Made by a program: the position numbers and the translations under genes
Source of the DNA: an uncultured Propionibacteriaceae bacterium
GTDB taxonomy: Bacteria > Actinomycetota > Actinomycetes > Propionibacteriales > Propionibacteriaceae
NCBI GenBank assembly: GCA_937859105.1
Contig: CALMAD010000150.1
Span: forward strand, 1-6,719
Direction of reading: 5' to 3'
DNA length: 6,719 nucleotides
Shown: positions 6,134 through 6,719 of the stretch, piece by piece
Numbering within the stretch: position 1 is the stretch's first letter
How the letters are laid out: the number at the start of each line of letters is the position of its first letter
Notes under the pieces: generated by a model
The model's database searches: none
Seen by the model: the letters and a program-made list of their open reading frames with translations, nothing else
Told to the model about the DNA's origin: nothing

Positions 6134-6719
6134 TCAGGAGCGCTTCTTGGCCTTCTTGGCCTTGCCGCCCTTCTTCGCGGACTTCTTCTTCCCGCCCGGG
6201 CCCAGCTTCTTCTTGCCGCCGGCGTTCGTGCCCTTCTTGGGGGCGCCGCGCTTGGTGTAGCCGAAGCCGTGCTCGCGGGACTCCTCCCGCTTGCGCCGGT
6301 CCTCGCTCGTCCAGCGCTGCTTCACCCGGACGCCGCCCTCCTGGACGCCCTCGGTGCGGCCGTGCTCGCCGCGGTCGAACCGGTCGTTCCGGTCCCCGCG
6401 GTCGAAGCGGTCGTTCCGGTCGAACCGATCACCGCGGTCGGACCGGTCACCAGCGAAGCGGTCGTTCCGCTCGAAGCGGTCCCCGCGGTCGCGCCGGTCG
6501 TAGCGCGCACCCGGACGCCCGTCGGCGTCCCGCTGCCCGCGCCGGTTCGCCGGACGCCGCTCCGGAGCCCCGCGCCGCGCCCGCTCGGCCAACTCGCCGC
6601 GCTCGTGCTCGCGACGCCCGTCGACGCGACGCGGCGGCCGGTCGTGCCCCGGACGCCGGCGCTCCTCACGCTCGCCCCGCCCGCGCCGGTCGTCGCCGAA
6701 GCGCCCGGCCGGACGGTCG
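6134..6719 (-). CDS. C-terminal part of a protein with an Arg/Asp-rich repeat tract and lysine-rich tail, possibly a DEAD-box RNA helicase
   Basis: The frame is open from the right edge to a TGA at 6134, showing 194 residues; the start lies outside. A TTG at 6592 could be read as a start, but the same composition continues upstream without a stop, so the gene is probably cut by the window edge. Visible residues 1-72 are rich in Arg, Gly, Glu and Asp. Residues 73-117 form a repeat of DRGDRF/DRNDRF units. A mixed-charge stretch with WTSEDRRKREE follows, then a tail in which 16 of the last 39 residues are lysine, ending KKAKKRS. No folded domain is visible and it is probably disordered and RNA- or DNA-binding. 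Several actinobacterial DEAD-box helicases end in tails of this kind, which makes that the leading guess; pseudouridine synthases and other nucleic-acid enzymes also carry such extensions. Confidence 0.65.
   Translation of the reverse strand, partial: DRPAGRFGDDRRGRGEREERRRPGHDRPPRRVDGRREHERGELAERARRGAPERRPANRRGQRDADGRPGARYDRRDRGDRFERNDRFAGDRSDRGDRFDRNDRFDRGDRNDRFDRGEHGRTEGVQEGGVRVKQRWTSEDRRKREESREHGFGYTKRGAPKKGTNAGGKKKLGPGGKKKSAKKGGKAKKAKKRS
6377..6480 (-). repeat. In-frame degenerate DNA repeats coding for DR(G/N)DRF units
   Basis: The plus-strand word GAA(C/G)CGGTCGTTCCG recurs at 6377, 6404 and 6455, with partial copies at 6422 and 6473. Offsets are 27, 51 and 18 bp, all multiples of three, so copy number can change without breaking the frame. 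The repeats encode the Arg/Asp-rich tract of the surrounding gene. Confidence 0.7.

Noticed and set aside
6377..6480. CRISPR-like or tandem noncoding repeat array
   Set aside because: Offsets are multiples of three, spacing is irregular, and the repeats encode a continuous Arg/Asp tract in an open frame.
1..6719. tRNA, rRNA, insertion sequence, prophage or defence system
   Set aside because: No tRNA-like cloverleaf, rRNA sequence, transposase, integrase or defence-type motif was seen on either strand; the gene content is ordinary transport and metabolism.

Overview
This 6.7 kb window is very GC-rich, with strong third-position G/C bias and GGAGG-type ribosome binding sites. Its protein families are common in high-GC Gram-positive bacteria (Actinomycetota). 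A Micrococcales-type organism is plausible, but this is inferred from protein style and not from a marker gene.

Layout, left to right. (1) Minus strand, 1-2509: a nitrate assimilation unit, read right to left. It consists of narK (an NNP-family nitrate/nitrite transporter of the major facilitator superfamily) followed by the N-terminal 352 residues of a molybdopterin nitrate reductase (NarB/NasA type) that runs off the left edge. (2) 2510-2792: a 283-bp divergent regulatory region. It holds a candidate narK promoter overlapped by two GTTAC boxes exactly 22 bp apart (GlnR-like spacing), a 9-bp direct repeat, and two inverted repeats just in front of the ABC operon. (3) Plus strand, 2793-5483: a compact three-gene ABC importer operon made of a lipoprotein substrate-binding protein (PF04392/TrpX type), a membrane permease and an ATPase, with gaps of 2 and 1 bp. 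(4) Minus strand, 5542-6054: a RimJ-like GNAT N-acetyltransferase, convergent with the ABC operon. (5) Minus strand, 6134 to the right edge: the C-terminal part of a protein with an Arg/Asp-rich repeat tract and a lysine-rich end, probably the nucleic-acid-binding tail of a larger enzyme whose catalytic part lies outside the window.

How the parts work together: NarK brings nitrate in and the reductase makes nitrite for assimilation. The neighbouring importer belongs to the family that includes the streptococcal tryptophan transporter TrpXYZ, but its substrate here cannot be read from sequence. I found no clear new biological system. The points most worth a second look are the GTTAC pair upstream of narK, the perfect hairpin beside the ABC operon ribosome binding site, the unassigned ABC substrate and the charged repeat tail.
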